Virus record (IMG/VR): IMGVR_UViG_3300042863_001519
Coordinates: 1 to 64,000 of that record
Source of the DNA: a virus
Direction: 5' to 3' (one strand)
Length of the DNA stretch: 64,000 nt
Part shown: one piece after another, positions 12,201-20,354 of the stretch
Position numbering within the stretch: position 1 is the first letter of the stretch
Layout of the letters: every line of letters begins with the position of its first letter
Made by a program: the position numbers and the translations under genes
Notes under the pieces: generated by a model
The model's database searches: none
Seen by the model: only the letters and a program-made list of their open reading frames with translations
What the model was told of the DNA's origin: nothing

Positions 12201-15200
12201 GCTATTATACCAAAAGATATTGAAGAGAAACTTGATGAAAAGTTTAATGAAATAAATGAAGGTATTCGTAAGTTTTCAGAAGAACTTGAAGAGCTAAAAC
12301 ATAAATCAGGTGGACGATGGGTAAAAGATGCAACCGGTACATTAGTAAAAACTGCTAAGTTTAAAGCAAGAGAAGATACTGTTGAAAGAGTAGATAAACT
12401 ATATGAAGAACTTTCAACAGCACTTAGCCATGAAAGCAGAACTGTAGCATATGGCAAGTTTCTGGACTTTATGGAACAACAATTAAACAATATTGGTAAA
12501 TTTCTTACAGATAAAGATGCAAAAGGAGAGTTTCCAAAAAACATTGACAATATAGATTATCTAAACATTGCTCTATTAGCTCAAAAGTTTATCTCATCTT
12601 TTAATGGTATACTTAATCTTAATGTTTTTGGTACTGCAGAACAAGCAATAAAACTATCTCAGGTAGTGCAAATGCTTAATGATACTAATGGATATATTGC
12701 TGTTGCAATTAAGCAATACAATATGCGGTGGACAAGTGAGACTACAAGCCGAAAAAACCTGACAAAAGAAAATCTTGAAGCATACGTTACAAAAGATAGA
12801 GATGTAACCAATAACGAAGCAATGTTTGGTACATTAGGTAATAGTGGTGTGTTTATTATTGAGAATGCAGACAAAAAGATTAAAGCAAGGTTTCTTGCAG
12901 CTAAAGAAATAGCTGAAGAAATGATTAATAAGTTTGTGTTACCTGCATCAGAAAAATTAAGAGTTGCAAATGGAGGCAAGATAACTGCTAATATGTATGA
13001 CTTTATGATGAGAAAAGATCGTGAAGGTAAACGCATGGGCCAGATTGTGTCTCAAGTAGGAAGAGTGTATAGAGAAAAGCAAGACAAGATTTATAGTCAA
13101 CTTACTGATATTGAAGGTCATGTATATAACTACAAAGAGATAAATGACTTAGATGCAGCTACACAGGAAGATATTCAATACAATATTGATCTTTACTATA
13201 AAAAAGAAGCAAAGAGAAAGTTTGATAGTGCTGAAGAGTTCGATGAAGATGGTAATACATCTTCTGGAGAATACCATAAATACTCTGATGAGTTTCTAGC
13301 AGAAAGAGAAAAGTACATGTATAAAGAACCTGTAGGAGGTACTCTTAAAAAGATAAACGGTAAATGGAAAAAAGTAGATGTAACTTGGAGATGGGAGTTT
13401 TATGCAGGTAAAACTCCCGAAGCTGAAGCAGAAATCATTGCTTTTAAAAGAAAATACTTTAGAGAAATTCCTAACTATTTAAGTGCAGAATTTGTAAAAG
13501 GTAAACCTACAGGTATAGTAACTGAAAAGTTTAGTTTATGGGTACCCAAAGCTGATTACGTAGAGGTAAGAGATACAGTAAAATCAACTGGTGAAGTTAT
13601 TGCAGATAAAGGTTACTATGAACTGATGAACCCTACTACAGAATTAGGTAGAGCTCAAAAAGAGTATTATATGATGTATGTAGATACCATGTTAAAGGTT
13701 CAAGACATGTTACCTACAGATGCTGCAGAAATATTTAAAAGAGGTGGTATACCCTCACTTGGTGCAAATTGGGTACAGAAGATAGGTAACGGTGATGTTA
13801 ATGCAGGTGTTCTTATGGCTAATGCAATAAAAGCATCTTTTCAAACTCCGGTTGCAATGGGTAAAGATGTTGCTGCAAACTCTGGATCTGCAAGACAAAA
13901 AATACCACTTCTTTACGTTAGCCCACTTCAATCTCAATTGCAGATAGATAAAATAACTGCTGAAATAAATGAACTTGAAAGTAAAAAATCAAAACTTTCA
14001 GAAGTTGAATACGTAAAACAAAAGAAATATCTTGACAATTTAATGAAGAGGGAAAAAGGAAAAATGAAAGCTAATGATTTGCATCCTGACCTCTCTATTG
14101 GACTAGTTGAAATACTTAAAGCTGCTACTCAATTTCAAGCCAAATCAGATATTGAAAGTGATCTTCAGGCGGTAAATACTCAGTTGTTAAACATGGAGTT
14201 TGAGCAAGAAGTTACTACATTTGGAGTAATTACAGGTAAAAAAACAGTAAGTGGTATACAGTCAAATGCTTATAAGAGATTTAACGGATGGTTAAATATG
14301 TGTTTTTACAACGATCCTCTTATGGATAAGAGTACTGCAGATAAAATAGTTAAAAAGCTGATGAGTTATACATCTGCTCTTGGTGTATCATTTAACCCTA
14401 TGGGATGGGTAAACAACTCAATTACAGGTACTTTGGGTAACTTTGTTGACAGTCTTGGTGATGATTTCTACAATGCATCTGCAATGAGAAGAATGACTAC
14501 TGTTGAGTTTCCAAAAGCAATGGTTGGTTATATGCGATCAATGATGGAACACAAAGTAAAAGGTTCTACTTATGAAAAAAAGAAAGCCGGTTCAAAGTAT
14601 GAGTGGCTTTGTGACTTTTTTAATGCTATACAAAAAAATGATGATGATGTTCGTGGTGATATAAACTGGCTTGCCAAAGTAGGTGGTTACTCAGGTATGG
14701 AAGCAGGTGAATACATGATGCAATCTAAAGTTGCTAATTCAATTCTTGCATCTATTCCTATAAAAGGTTCTATAACAGATCCTGTTACAGGAAAAGTAAC
14801 TGAACTTGATGAAATAATGCTTTATGATGCTTATGAATTTGATGAAGCTACTGGTCAGGGTAAACTAAAAAAAGGCTATGAACTTTCAGATAAAGAACGA
14901 TACGATATTACTAACCGTATCCGGGAAACAATTGATCGCATACATGGTAACTACACCCCTATCAATAAAACAATGTTTGAAAGGGAATGGTGGGGCAAGT
15001 TAATGATGCAGTTTCACAAATGGGTATACCCTAACCTTAAATCAAGAATACAAAGAGGTAAATACGATGAGAACCTTGGTGGTGGCATGGACATTGAAGG
15101 TAGATACAGAACTGTATGGGGCTTTGTAACAAAATTAAACAGTCTTGCAGATTTTACTTCTGGAGATGCTTGGGGCCGTTTAACAAAGCATCAAAAAAGC

Positions 15201-15632
15201 AATGTAAAGAAAAGTCTTGCAGATGCAGCAATACTCTGTGTATTATTTGCTACTGCTCACGTTTTAGCAATGATTGCAGATGATGTACCAGACGATGACC
15301 CTGACATGAAAAGATGGGTACACTGGTTACAATTACAAAATGACAGATCAATTGCAGAGATAGGGTTATTTGTACCCCCTTTAGGTTTTGTAGAAGGGTA
15401 CAAATTATTTAAAAACCCTATACCTGCAGCAAGTCTTGTAAGGGAATTTGCAGAATTGTTACAAGCAAGTTATCAATATCCTTTCTTGGATGATGAGCAT
15501 AGATATTACCAGAGAGGACCTTATGAAGGAACGTCTCACCTTGCTAAAGAATCAAGAGACATGTTGCCTATTTTTAGACAATATGATAGAATCAGATCTT
15601 TAATAAACAATAATAAACTGTTTATAAAATAA
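9210..15632 (+). CDS. giant virion-associated multidomain protein (2140 aa)
   Basis: Starts 4 bases after the polymerase gene, so the two are co-transcribed. The N-terminal third holds two related modules, each with a YYQL segment, a helical stretch and an EExAH motif: EEAAH near residue 132 and EEVAH near residue 547. They look like zincin domains in which the first His of HExxH is now Glu. A third YYQL follows near residue 675. Between the modules is a nucleotidyltransferase-like block (GSLA near 295, HDLDF near 315). A PD-(D/E)XK nuclease core (GTIDLL then VIDIKSS, about 830-850) follows. The long C-terminal half is not recognised, apart from a hydrophobic helix near residue 2010. In crAss-like phages the large proteins beside the RNA polymerase are packaged cargo or polymerase partners; I infer the same here. 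Confidence 0.75.
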   Translation: MASCPNINSPEFKALESVHGREKSTLLFHMNNEVVPTVEQAAKLLGIQGIKNLPPLSNKELYYQLGTSEIEQANKELDQFLLDYLKPFGIKVKDIEELKKRFNVKDALGVADVLNKVIYLSKGNRRIDTMAEEAAHMITMLMGRDHPLFQQLFNNIERHSSFNEVYREYMPIYNNLEQVKKEAVDKLIAEAIVNGWKVKGTKEEKNLLQKFIDAIKQWWDSFINKNETFSQYTANKKISPTAAIIAEKILSGDTSLINKVEGKEKLDYIKALSGNKHAKNTINLFTDYFGFRLTGSLAIAAQGETINRPSESPIHDLDFVVSKDFDIKKMDEYMRNMGAIPTHSGIFTKTSRGDVSSTYAYLVPAEGYTVEAAHRTTSKYWTEFADEVILRDSNNKEIFRGKWDKAPADKLLNVDFFDNSEKNKEAAGKYKSWQDIYFGKMTLSNLGDKARMFPRAKDQTDYIESNPVQRDNIRPEFFYYQLSSKEERPAEKKLDQQLTDFLTKLGISVERVKEIMTSKGISAAAMTDTINKIIKIADGKAGIDTLPEEVAHIFLDMLPANSTLLRDILKDVRTRDIYRKVMDKYGDLDEYKNEDGTVNEDKIAREAAGQLVADAIVGEFEDSKIKSFWKRIWDYIKQLFKGKELLTPYKQIAKEILKGEIANLQPTLGGKGIYYQLKEEEEQLIRNAIKKANPIQVKVIEEVYFKPHNRYYLDEKIEIDKKTGIVKKIRIYKDSAGDSYTSLTTAMGVDFPEDRKDEFEANRDWGNDVDQIMQDICLRKKFNDIKTKVLSEEVKAEVYSILSEYYGELSAGNCIVLPQVIVADEQTKVAGTIDLLVIDPYGNMRVIDIKSSWNRHKSSSSTTPHALKSSSRILENTANTPKPITKITKLQQHGAQVGSYAKMLQLQGWYVNPINGLATKHIYLKRKTIKDAEGNESTIIQSAEEDGEDVRKPSDNYTLIQALVPTPLTNKDRLQEINDEFGIGNPIRQSQKQDPAKAIIPKDIEEKLDEKFNEINEGIRKFSEELEELKHKSGGRWVKDATGTLVKTAKFKAREDTVERVDKLYEELSTALSHESRTVAYGKFLDFMEQQLNNIGKFLTDKDAKGEFPKNIDNIDYLNIALLAQKFISSFNGILNLNVFGTAEQAIKLSQVVQMLNDTNGYIAVAIKQYNMRWTSETTSRKNLTKENLEAYVTKDRDVTNNEAMFGTLGNSGVFIIENADKKIKARFLAAKEIAEEMINKFVLPASEKLRVANGGKITANMYDFMMRKDREGKRMGQIVSQVGRVYREKQDKIYSQLTDIEGHVYNYKEINDLDAATQEDIQYNIDLYYKKEAKRKFDSAEEFDEDGNTSSGEYHKYSDEFLAEREKYMYKEPVGGTLKKINGKWKKVDVTWRWEFYAGKTPEAEAEIIAFKRKYFREIPNYLSAEFVKGKPTGIVTEKFSLWVPKADYVEVRDTVKSTGEVIADKGYYELMNPTTELGRAQKEYYMMYVDTMLKVQDMLPTDAAEIFKRGGIPSLGANWVQKIGNGDVNAGVLMANAIKASFQTPVAMGKDVAANSGSARQKIPLLYVSPLQSQLQIDKITAEINELESKKSKLSEVEYVKQKKYLDNLMKREKGKMKANDLHPDLSIGLVEILKAATQFQAKSDIESDLQAVNTQLLNMEFEQEVTTFGVITGKKTVSGIQSNAYKRFNGWLNMCFYNDPLMDKSTADKIVKKLMSYTSALGVSFNPMGWVNNSITGTLGNFVDSLGDDFYNASAMRRMTTVEFPKAMVGYMRSMMEHKVKGSTYEKKKAGSKYEWLCDFFNAIQKNDDDVRGDINWLAKVGGYSGMEAGEYMMQSKVANSILASIPIKGSITDPVTGKVTELDEIMLYDAYEFDEATGQGKLKKGYELSDKERYDITNRIRETIDRIHGNYTPINKTMFEREWWGKLMMQFHKWVYPNLKSRIQRGKYDENLGGGMDIEGRYRTVWGFVTKLNSLADFTSGDAWGRLTKHQKSNVKKSLADAAILCVLFATAHVLAMIADDVPDDDPDMKRWVHWLQLQNDRSIAEIGLFVPPLGFVEGYKLFKNPIPAASLVREFAELLQASYQYPFLDDEHRYYQRGPYEGTSHLAKESRDMLPIFRQYDRIRSLINNNKLFIK

Positions 15633-16041
15633 TTAAGGTGTCAATTTCACCTTTTGGTTTAAATTTTTCATTTGGATAATAGTCTTGGTATCTATAAACA
15701 GCTCTGCCAAGACTATCTCTATAAACTTTTGTTTTATCCTCATTCCAAAACAGAAACTTTTCTGGTTCTGTTGGTATTACAGGAGTTATTTGTTCTGTAA
15801 TACGGATGTTGCCAGTTAATCTTTGACCGCTTTTATATTCCATAAAAAGCATTGTATCAAAATCACTTGTCATACTAAAACTTTTTATAGAGTTTGATAA
15901 AGGTTGCCCTTTATCTTTCCATACTTCCATTTGTTGAATTTCTATAGATAATTCTCCGTTTTCATTAACATAAAGAACTCCATCATAATTATGTGCAACA
16001 ACATGCACTACTCCTCTGTTTATATTTCTTTCTTTTACCAT
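15622..16041 (-). CDS. hypothetical protein, 139 aa, convergent to the giant genes
   Basis: Single leftward gene whose end overlaps the end of the giant + strand gene by 11 bases. The sequence is beta-rich and mixed in charge, with repeated W/Y/F positions in the C-terminal half, no signal peptide and no membrane helix. I do not recognise a family. The start ATG at 16041 is preceded by a TAAATTTG element about 26 bases upstream, so it likely has its own promoter. Confidence 0.6.
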   Translation of the reverse strand: MVKERNINRGVVHVVAHNYDGVLYVNENGELSIEIQQMEVWKDKGQPLSNSIKSFSMTSDFDTMLFMEYKSGQRLTGNIRITEQITPVIPTEPEKFLFWNEDKTKVYRDSLGRAVYRYQDYYPNEKFKPKGEIDTLIIL

Positions 16042-16067
16042 ATTCTAATTTTAAAAATTCAGGTTTA

Positions 16068-16075
16068 CAAATTTA
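16068..16075 (-). promoter_or_regulatory. Bacteroidetes-type -7 promoter element (TAAATTTG)
   Basis: Exact TAnnTTTG on the minus strand, 26 bases upstream of the ATG of the 139-aa gene. The longer string CGTAAATTT also occurs upstream of recA (as CGTAAATTTA, 20378-20387) and upstream of the gene starting at 40115. No clear -33 TTTG was found. Confidence 0.5.
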
Positions 16076-16180
16076 CGAGTTACACATAAAATGTGCAACT
16101 CTTTTACCGTATTTATTTTATTTTCATTTGCTAAAGTCTTGGTTTTTTTGTATATTAATAATGAGGTAAAACAACTAATT

Positions 16181-16504
16181 ATGAGCACAAGAATAAATAA
16201 CACTTGTCTGTATTACTTTGTACACTTGGATGCAGATGAGAATCCTATTCCTGGTACAATGTATGGCAAGAACAACAACAAGATTGATACTGGTTACAAA
16301 TGTAGGCAAGCTCGTCTTACAGGGGAAGTAATGACTGTTCCTGAAGGATCTGTACAATGCATAGGACCTCTTCGTTACTGGTATCAATTAGATCAGCAAG
16401 GTGACATACGCCCTAACTCTATGATTGCCGTACAGGGGGTTCCTAAAGGTCAAGCTGGCCGTTCTTGTCAGTATATTGAATACAAAGTAATTAAACCGGT
16501 GTAA
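16181..16504 (+). CDS. hypothetical protein in lysis region, 107 aa
   Basis: The ATG at 16181 is chosen over the longer frame from 16091 because the extra residues are hydrophobic intergenic translation and an A-rich stretch precedes 16181. The protein is soluble-looking with four cysteines (CLYY, KCRQ, VQCI, SCQY) and no signal peptide. I do not recognise the family. It is followed after one base by the holin-like gene, so it belongs to the small rightward lysis operon. Confidence 0.55.
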   Translation: MSTRINNTCLYYFVHLDADENPIPGTMYGKNNNKIDTGYKCRQARLTGEVMTVPEGSVQCIGPLRYWYQLDQQGDIRPNSMIAVQGVPKGQAGRSCQYIEYKVIKPV

Positions 16505-16505
16505 C

Positions 16506-16688
16506 ATGATGAGCAATTATTATAAAAATACTCCTGCCAAATGGCGTAAGATAGGTGATGCTTTACTTGCAGTAAGTACCACTATTACAGGTTTTGCTAT
16601 TTATGAACAATCAAAATGGGTAGCTTTATCTGCATTAATTTTAGGAGTACTTGGTAAATTTTTAACTAATTTCTTTACTGAAGAGTAA
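16506..16688 (+). CDS. holin-like small membrane protein, 60 aa
   Basis: Two hydrophobic helices (about residues 15-33 and 38-56) are separated by a short turn containing SKW. The N-terminus is short and basic and the C-terminal tail acidic (FFTEE). Size, topology and position directly before a lysozyme gene fit a phage holin that would permeabilise the inner membrane. No sequence motif proves it. Two adjacent ATG codons could serve as start. Confidence 0.6.
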   Translation: MMSNYYKNTPAKWRKIGDALLAVSTTITGFAIYEQSKWVALSALILGVLGKFLTNFFTEE

Positions 16689-16710
16689 GAGTAATAGTAA
16701 ATAGAAAATA

Positions 16711-17238
16711 ATGGAAGTAACAAGCAATGGTATTTTAATGACAGCTCTCTTTGAAGGTTTTTCAGCAAAGCCTTATAAGTGCCCTGCCGGTGTGTGGACC
16801 ATAGGATATGGTTCTACTTTTTATGAAAATGGTACCAAAGTAACACCAAAGGATCCTGCCATCTCTGTAGATAGGGCAACAAGCCTGCTTTCTTACCATA
16901 TGCGACACTTTGCACAAACAGTTGACTCATACACTACTGATGCTATCAAAGCCCATCAATTTGATGCTTTGGTAGATTTTGCATACAATGCAGGATTAGC
17001 TGCACTAAAGTCATCTACCTTACTCAGAAAGGTAAATGCAAAGCCTAACGACCCTACTATCAGTACAGAGTTTGCAAAATGGATATACGGAGGAGATGGT
17101 TCTCGTAACAAGAAAGATGACGATGGTGACGGTCTTATAGATGAAGCTGGAGAAAAACAACGTCTGAACGGTCTTGTAAAAAGAAGAACTGCAGAAGCAC
17201 TTCTTTACACTAAAGGTATTTACACTACCATTCTATAA
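16711..17238 (+). CDS. phage lysozyme (GH24 endolysin)
   Basis: A T4-lysozyme-type muramidase that hydrolyses the beta-1,4 bond between MurNAc and GlcNAc in peptidoglycan. The catalytic triad follows the E-8x-C-5x-T spacing: E15, C24 and T30. Cys at the T4 Asp20 position is common in this family. The helical core and the AYN/FDALVDFAYN region are conserved. Around residues 134-146 is an insert with a DxDxDG loop (DDDGDG) resembling a calcium-binding loop, which the compact T4 enzyme lacks. There is no N-terminal signal sequence, so export probably needs the neighbouring holin. The gene ends tail-to-tail against the UDG paralogue, overlapping by 14 bases. Confidence 0.93.
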   Translation: MEVTSNGILMTALFEGFSAKPYKCPAGVWTIGYGSTFYENGTKVTPKDPAISVDRATSLLSYHMRHFAQTVDSYTTDAIKAHQFDALVDFAYNAGLAALKSSTLLRKVNAKPNDPTISTEFAKWIYGGDGSRNKKDDDGDGLIDEAGEKQRLNGLVKRRTAEALLYTKGIYTTIL

Positions 17239-17863
17239 TAGGTTTATTGTAAGAACTAAGTATTGAGTTAATCCAAGCTCCCCAATTGTTATCCTGTATA
17301 GGAAACTTTAGTTCTATTTTTTTGATATAGCTGGAATCAATATCTTCCTCATATTTCCACGTATCTGATCCAAGAAGCACCCAAGGAATATTTGGGTGTT
17401 TTTTGTTTATTGTCTCAAGCATTCTCATAATAAAAGGCTCCCAAAGTTTTTTATGTGCTTTACCTTCTATTCTACTGGTAAGAGATAAAGGTAACATTAG
17501 GATACCTTGTTCTGTCCAATGATCTATTATTCTTGTAGTACGACCAGAACTTTTTACAATGTTTAGTTGTATTGGGTCTATTATTTTATTTGGGGAGTTT
17601 AACACTATACCATCTGAATACTCCAATCTATTAGGAGTATAGTCAATTAGCAATACTGTTTTTACTTTACTGCAGGAAACTTCTTCCATAAATCGAAATG
17701 CTTTCCCTAAACTTGGGCAGAATCTCTGATTGTCTACTTCAACTTTCTTCTTTAACTCGGTAATAATATCAGAAAAATCAGAAGATTCTAAAAATATTCT
17801 AAGCTCATCATACCAACCACTACTCTTCAACTTCTCATTTATCTTTGTTACAATTTCCTGCAT
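17225..17863 (-). CDS. divergent uracil-DNA glycosylase-like protein
   Basis: Aligns end to end with the other UDG of this phage at 29441-30271: the MQ start, the LLIDYTP versus VVLMDPYP active-site strand, the WTEQGILMLP versus KEGVLLLN uracil-binding strand, and the terminal IIEW versus VINW. Asp74 matches the water-activating Asp of the GQDPYH motif, but the Asn of the LLLN strand is not kept and the His of the second active-site motif (HPSPL) is replaced in a KFP context. It may be a weakened or repurposed glycosylase, or act as a binding protein. It sits alone on the minus strand between lysis genes, diverging from the gene at 17907. Confidence 0.7.
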   Translation of the reverse strand: MQEIVTKINEKLKSSGWYDELRIFLESSDFSDIITELKKKVEVDNQRFCPSLGKAFRFMEEVSCSKVKTVLLIDYTPNRLEYSDGIVLNSPNKIIDPIQLNIVKSSGRTTRIIDHWTEQGILMLPLSLTSRIEGKAHKKLWEPFIMRMLETINKKHPNIPWVLLGSDTWKYEEDIDSSYIKKIELKFPIQDNNWGAWINSILSSYNKPIIEW

Positions 17864-17877
17864 TGATTTTATTTTAC

Positions 17878-17885
17878 TACTTTTG
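17878..17885 (+). promoter_or_regulatory. Bacteroidetes-type -7 promoter element (TACTTTTG)
   Basis: Exact TAnnTTTG, 21 bases upstream of the ATG at 17907 and inside the 43-base divergent gap. No consensus -33 TTTG at 19-21 bases is visible. Confidence 0.5.
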
Positions 17886-17906
17886 TATTACAAAGCTAAA
17901 TACTAT

Positions 17907-18212
17907 ATGTCGGATAACCAACAAGATATGCAAATTCCTCACCTCAAAGCTACTGCAATTATTGCTGTACAGATAGGAACAGGTTTTGTACAAAGATTGC
18001 AAGAGCTAATGATATTCCTTATGGAAGGAAGAGAAGAAGAGATTAAAGCTCTTGAAATAAAAAAACCAGGTGAAGATATGACTCCTTGGGAAAATTCTGT
18101 AGTTACTGTAACGATGATTCTACAAGATATCATGAAGAATGCAAAAGATACAGATCAACTTGAGTATAAATCATTAAGCTCTATGCTTCCCAGTAGTCCT
18201 GATCAACATTAA
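17907..18212 (+). CDS. hypothetical protein, 101 aa
   Basis: The start at 17907 (MSDNQQDMQIP) is chosen over an upstream in-frame start that would overlap the divergent UDG-like gene; a TAnnTTTG element sits just upstream. It is mostly helical, with a hydrophobic central helix and an acidic EGREEEIKALE segment. Not recognised. It ends 32 bases inside the convergent gene at 18181. Confidence 0.55.
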   Translation: MSDNQQDMQIPHLKATAIIAVQIGTGFVQRLQELMIFLMEGREEEIKALEIKKPGEDMTPWENSVVTVTMILQDIMKNAKDTDQLEYKSLSSMLPSSPDQH

Positions 18213-18447
18213 GATCAGCCTCTATTATTACTTCATCTTCTTCATATTCTTCCTCCTCTAACTCTTCAACTTGTTCTGGAGTAAGGATAACACCATTGGT
18301 TTGTGCAAACGATTCGTAAAAAGGATTTGATATTTGTGCACCACTGCCTTCAACACATATTTCTTGTAAACGAGTATCCGTAACAGCAAGAAACATCCAT
18401 ATAGGAATGTCAATTACTCGTTGATCACAAGGACAGTTGTACAACAT
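18181..18447 (-). CDS. hypothetical acidic protein, 88 aa
   Basis: The ATG at 18447 is preferred to the TTG at 18468, because the promoter element at 18466-18473 would overlap the longer version. An N-terminal CxC motif (NCPCDQ) is followed by a very acidic run of Glu residues near position 65. No family recognised. It is the only gene here with a palindromic operator-like element at its promoter, so it is probably regulated separately. Confidence 0.6.
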   Translation of the reverse strand: MLYNCPCDQRVIDIPIWMFLAVTDTRLQEICVEGSGAQISNPFYESFAQTNGVILTPEQVEELEEEEYEEDEVIIEADLNVDQDYWEA

Positions 18448-18450
18448 ACA

Positions 18451-18501
18451 TTTAAAAGGTGTAATCAAAGTTAACCTATCACACTTTAAAGGTGTAATAG
18501 G
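18451..18501 (-). promoter_or_regulatory. promoter with palindromic operator-like element
   Basis: Minus-strand -7 element TAACTTTG at 18466-18473. Immediately upstream, 18475-18501 is an inverted repeat: arms CCTATCACAC and GTGTAATAGG with one mismatch around a TTTAAAG core. A direct copy of the TTTAAAGGTGTAAT half lies on the other side of the -7 element at 18451-18465. Three related half-sites bracketing a promoter suggest a repressor or activator site. Confidence 0.5.
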
Positions 18502-18529
18502 TTTCTTTGAATTATTGCACTCTTAGCTA

Positions 18530-18928
18530 TTATGTTACATCAAACATCTTTTTTGCATTTTCAATTGCTTTTTGATGCAGCTCTTCTGGGTAACCGTTCC
18601 CCTTTTTTGTATGACAATCAAAACACACAAGAAAAAGATTGTCCATTTCAAACTTGAGATGTTCATACCTTTCTCTTCCATGTTCTAGTAAGTGATCATG
18701 ATAGATGCTTTTGTTTTCTCCGAATAATTTACAGTTACAACTTTGGCAGATGTGAGGTTTTATTCTCCAATGTTCTTCAAACAATTGCCATAATTTTTCA
18801 CCTTCTTCTTTTCGGTCTATAAGATGCTTTCTATCAGATATTTTACGTTTAATCATACCACCTTTTTTAAGTGGTGTAAATTTAAGAGTTCCTGGCTTTC
18901 TTTTTAATGGTACTTTTTTCATTGCCAT
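18530..18928 (-). CDS. HNH endonuclease
   Basis: 132 aa. The core shows two zinc-binding CxxC-type pairs (CQSC and CFDC) flanking an HDHLLEHGRERYEHL stretch and ending in NLFLVCFDCHTKKGNG, the ββα-metal HNH fold. A basic N-terminal tail (KVPLKRKPGTLKF) may bind DNA. It overlaps the gene upstream by 47 bases and is in the recA operon. It could be a recombination or packaging nuclease or a free-standing homing enzyme; it has no TAnnTTTG promoter of its own, unlike the homing endonuclease genes elsewhere here. Confidence 0.75.
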   Translation of the reverse strand: MAMKKVPLKRKPGTLKFTPLKKGGMIKRKISDRKHLIDRKEEGEKLWQLFEEHWRIKPHICQSCNCKLFGENKSIYHDHLLEHGRERYEHLKFEMDNLFLVCFDCHTKKGNGYPEELHQKAIENAKKMFDVT

Positions 18929-19349
18929 ATTGCATAAACCTTTGACTTTTCTTTGTTTTTGTTTCAGGTATAGTAATTGTAAGGAGTTTAAAATCTTCCA
19001 CTACTATACTATACTGATCTAAAGGATACTTTCCATTGCCCAAAGTTTTTATCATGTTTTCAAACTGAGGTGTCAGTACATGTTTTCTTATCTCTTGTTC
19101 TGTTGCCGGACCAACTCTTTCATGGTATCTTTCAATAAAGTGTGTAGTTAAATAGATCTCTCTAGCATTCAACCTTTCCAACTTGTCTTCTATTGCATTT
19201 AATTGTTGGTTGTGTTTTTTCAAATTAGAAACAACCTCTTTCTCTACACCTTTCCAGTAACTGATCTTTTCTTCATGTTTCTTCTTTTGGGCATATAGCC
19301 CTCTTATTATACTCTCCTTCTTCACCTTTTCAACACTCTCTAGCTCCAT
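18882..19349 (-). CDS. coiled-coil protein with a HFIERYxERV domain, 155 aa
   Basis: Residues 1-60 are a charged coiled coil. Residues 65-125 carry a THFIERYHERVG motif followed by a beta-rich segment, a pattern I have seen in small phage proteins related to DUF4258-like folds, without known function. The start ATG overlaps the recA stop (TAATG), so it is translationally coupled to RecA and may work with it. Confidence 0.5.
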   Translation of the reverse strand: MELESVEKVKKESIIRGLYAQKKKHEEKISYWKGVEKEVVSNLKKHNQQLNAIEDKLERLNAREIYLTTHFIERYHERVGPATEQEIRKHVLTPQFENMIKTLGNGKYPLDQYSIVVEDFKLLTITIPETKTKKSQRFMQYGNEKSTIKKKARNS

Positions 19350-20338
19350 TATCCAATCTCTTTAATTTTTCCCAATATAGTTTTTTCTAATTCTTCTGCA
19401 TACTCAGGGTTGTCTATAAGAAACTGTTTTACTTTATCCATTCCTTGTAGTTTTGTTTCCTCTATTGTATACCAACCAGCACCTCCCAGTTTTACAAGAT
19501 CAAACTCTACAGCAAGGTCAATTACTTCACCTGCTCTGTCAATACCAGTACCCCAGTTAATACGAAACTCTGCTTTGCCAAATGGTGGTGCACATTTATT
19601 TTTGATTACTTCAATCACAGTCTTGTTACAAGAGTTTATTTTGTCTACTACTCTACTAACTTTGTATCGTATATCAGAATAGAACTTCCATGCATTGCCA
19701 CCAGATGGTTTATCTGGATCACCATAGTCACCAATTTTAGTACGAAGCTGTGATACACCTATCATAGTGCAACGATTAGCTCCTAACAATGGATGAATTT
19801 TACCCAATGCAGTACTGTTGATTCTTGCCTCCAAGCCAACTACTGCATCACCAACATCACCTTCAATTACTTTTTTAGGCATTGCTGCAGTATGTGAATC
19901 AATAATAATCAATCTAACCATTCCTGTTTTGATAAGTATTTCGGCCTGATTGTAACCATCTTCTTTGTTATCGGGTTGCATGATAACAAGATTGTCAACA
20001 TCTACACCAAGAGCAGTAGCATATTTCTTATCAAAAGAATGCTCGTAGTCCATTAATACAACCTTGCCTGGTATTTTTTGAAAGTTTGCAATCATGTGTA
20101 AACATGTAGTTGATTTACCTGATGATTCAGGGCCAAATATTTCAATCAGTTTACCAATTGGGTTACCACCAAGATTTGTAGCAACATCAAGATTCAATGA
20201 ACCTGTTGGTACAATCTCATAATCAGATGCAACATCTTTACCAAATATTACAGTTCCTGCTCCGTAACGCTTTTCTAATACCGTCACTGCTTCCATAAAA
20301 GGGTCTTTTGCACCTTCTGTCTTTGTTGTCTTTGCCAT
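19349..20338 (-). CDS. recA: RecA-type recombinase
   Basis: 329 aa. Bacterial-type RecA, the ATP-dependent strand-exchange protein for homologous recombination and repair. Walker A is GPESSGKST at residues 69-77; the Walker B region is MVRLIIIDSHTA. The L1/L2 region includes EGDVGD and GGNAWKFYSDIRYKVSRV, and a VSQLRTKIGDYGDP segment matches RecA. The usual C-terminal acidic extension is reduced to GKIKEIG. It is the promoter-proximal gene of a short operon with the coiled-coil and HNH genes, and a terminator precedes it. Confidence 0.95.
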   Translation of the reverse strand: MAKTTKTEGAKDPFMEAVTVLEKRYGAGTVIFGKDVASDYEIVPTGSLNLDVATNLGGNPIGKLIEIFGPESSGKSTTCLHMIANFQKIPGKVVLMDYEHSFDKKYATALGVDVDNLVIMQPDNKEDGYNQAEILIKTGMVRLIIIDSHTAAMPKKVIEGDVGDAVVGLEARINSTALGKIHPLLGANRCTMIGVSQLRTKIGDYGDPDKPSGGNAWKFYSDIRYKVSRVVDKINSCNKTVIEVIKNKCAPPFGKAEFRINWGTGIDRAGEVIDLAVEFDLVKLGGAGWYTIEETKLQGMDKVKQFLIDNPEYAEELEKTILGKIKEIG

Positions 20339-20354
20339 ATGTTTTGTTTGATTT

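Noticed and set aside
17730-17906. Upstream extension of the + gene at 17907
   Set aside because: It would overlap the divergent UDG-like gene and its own promoter element.
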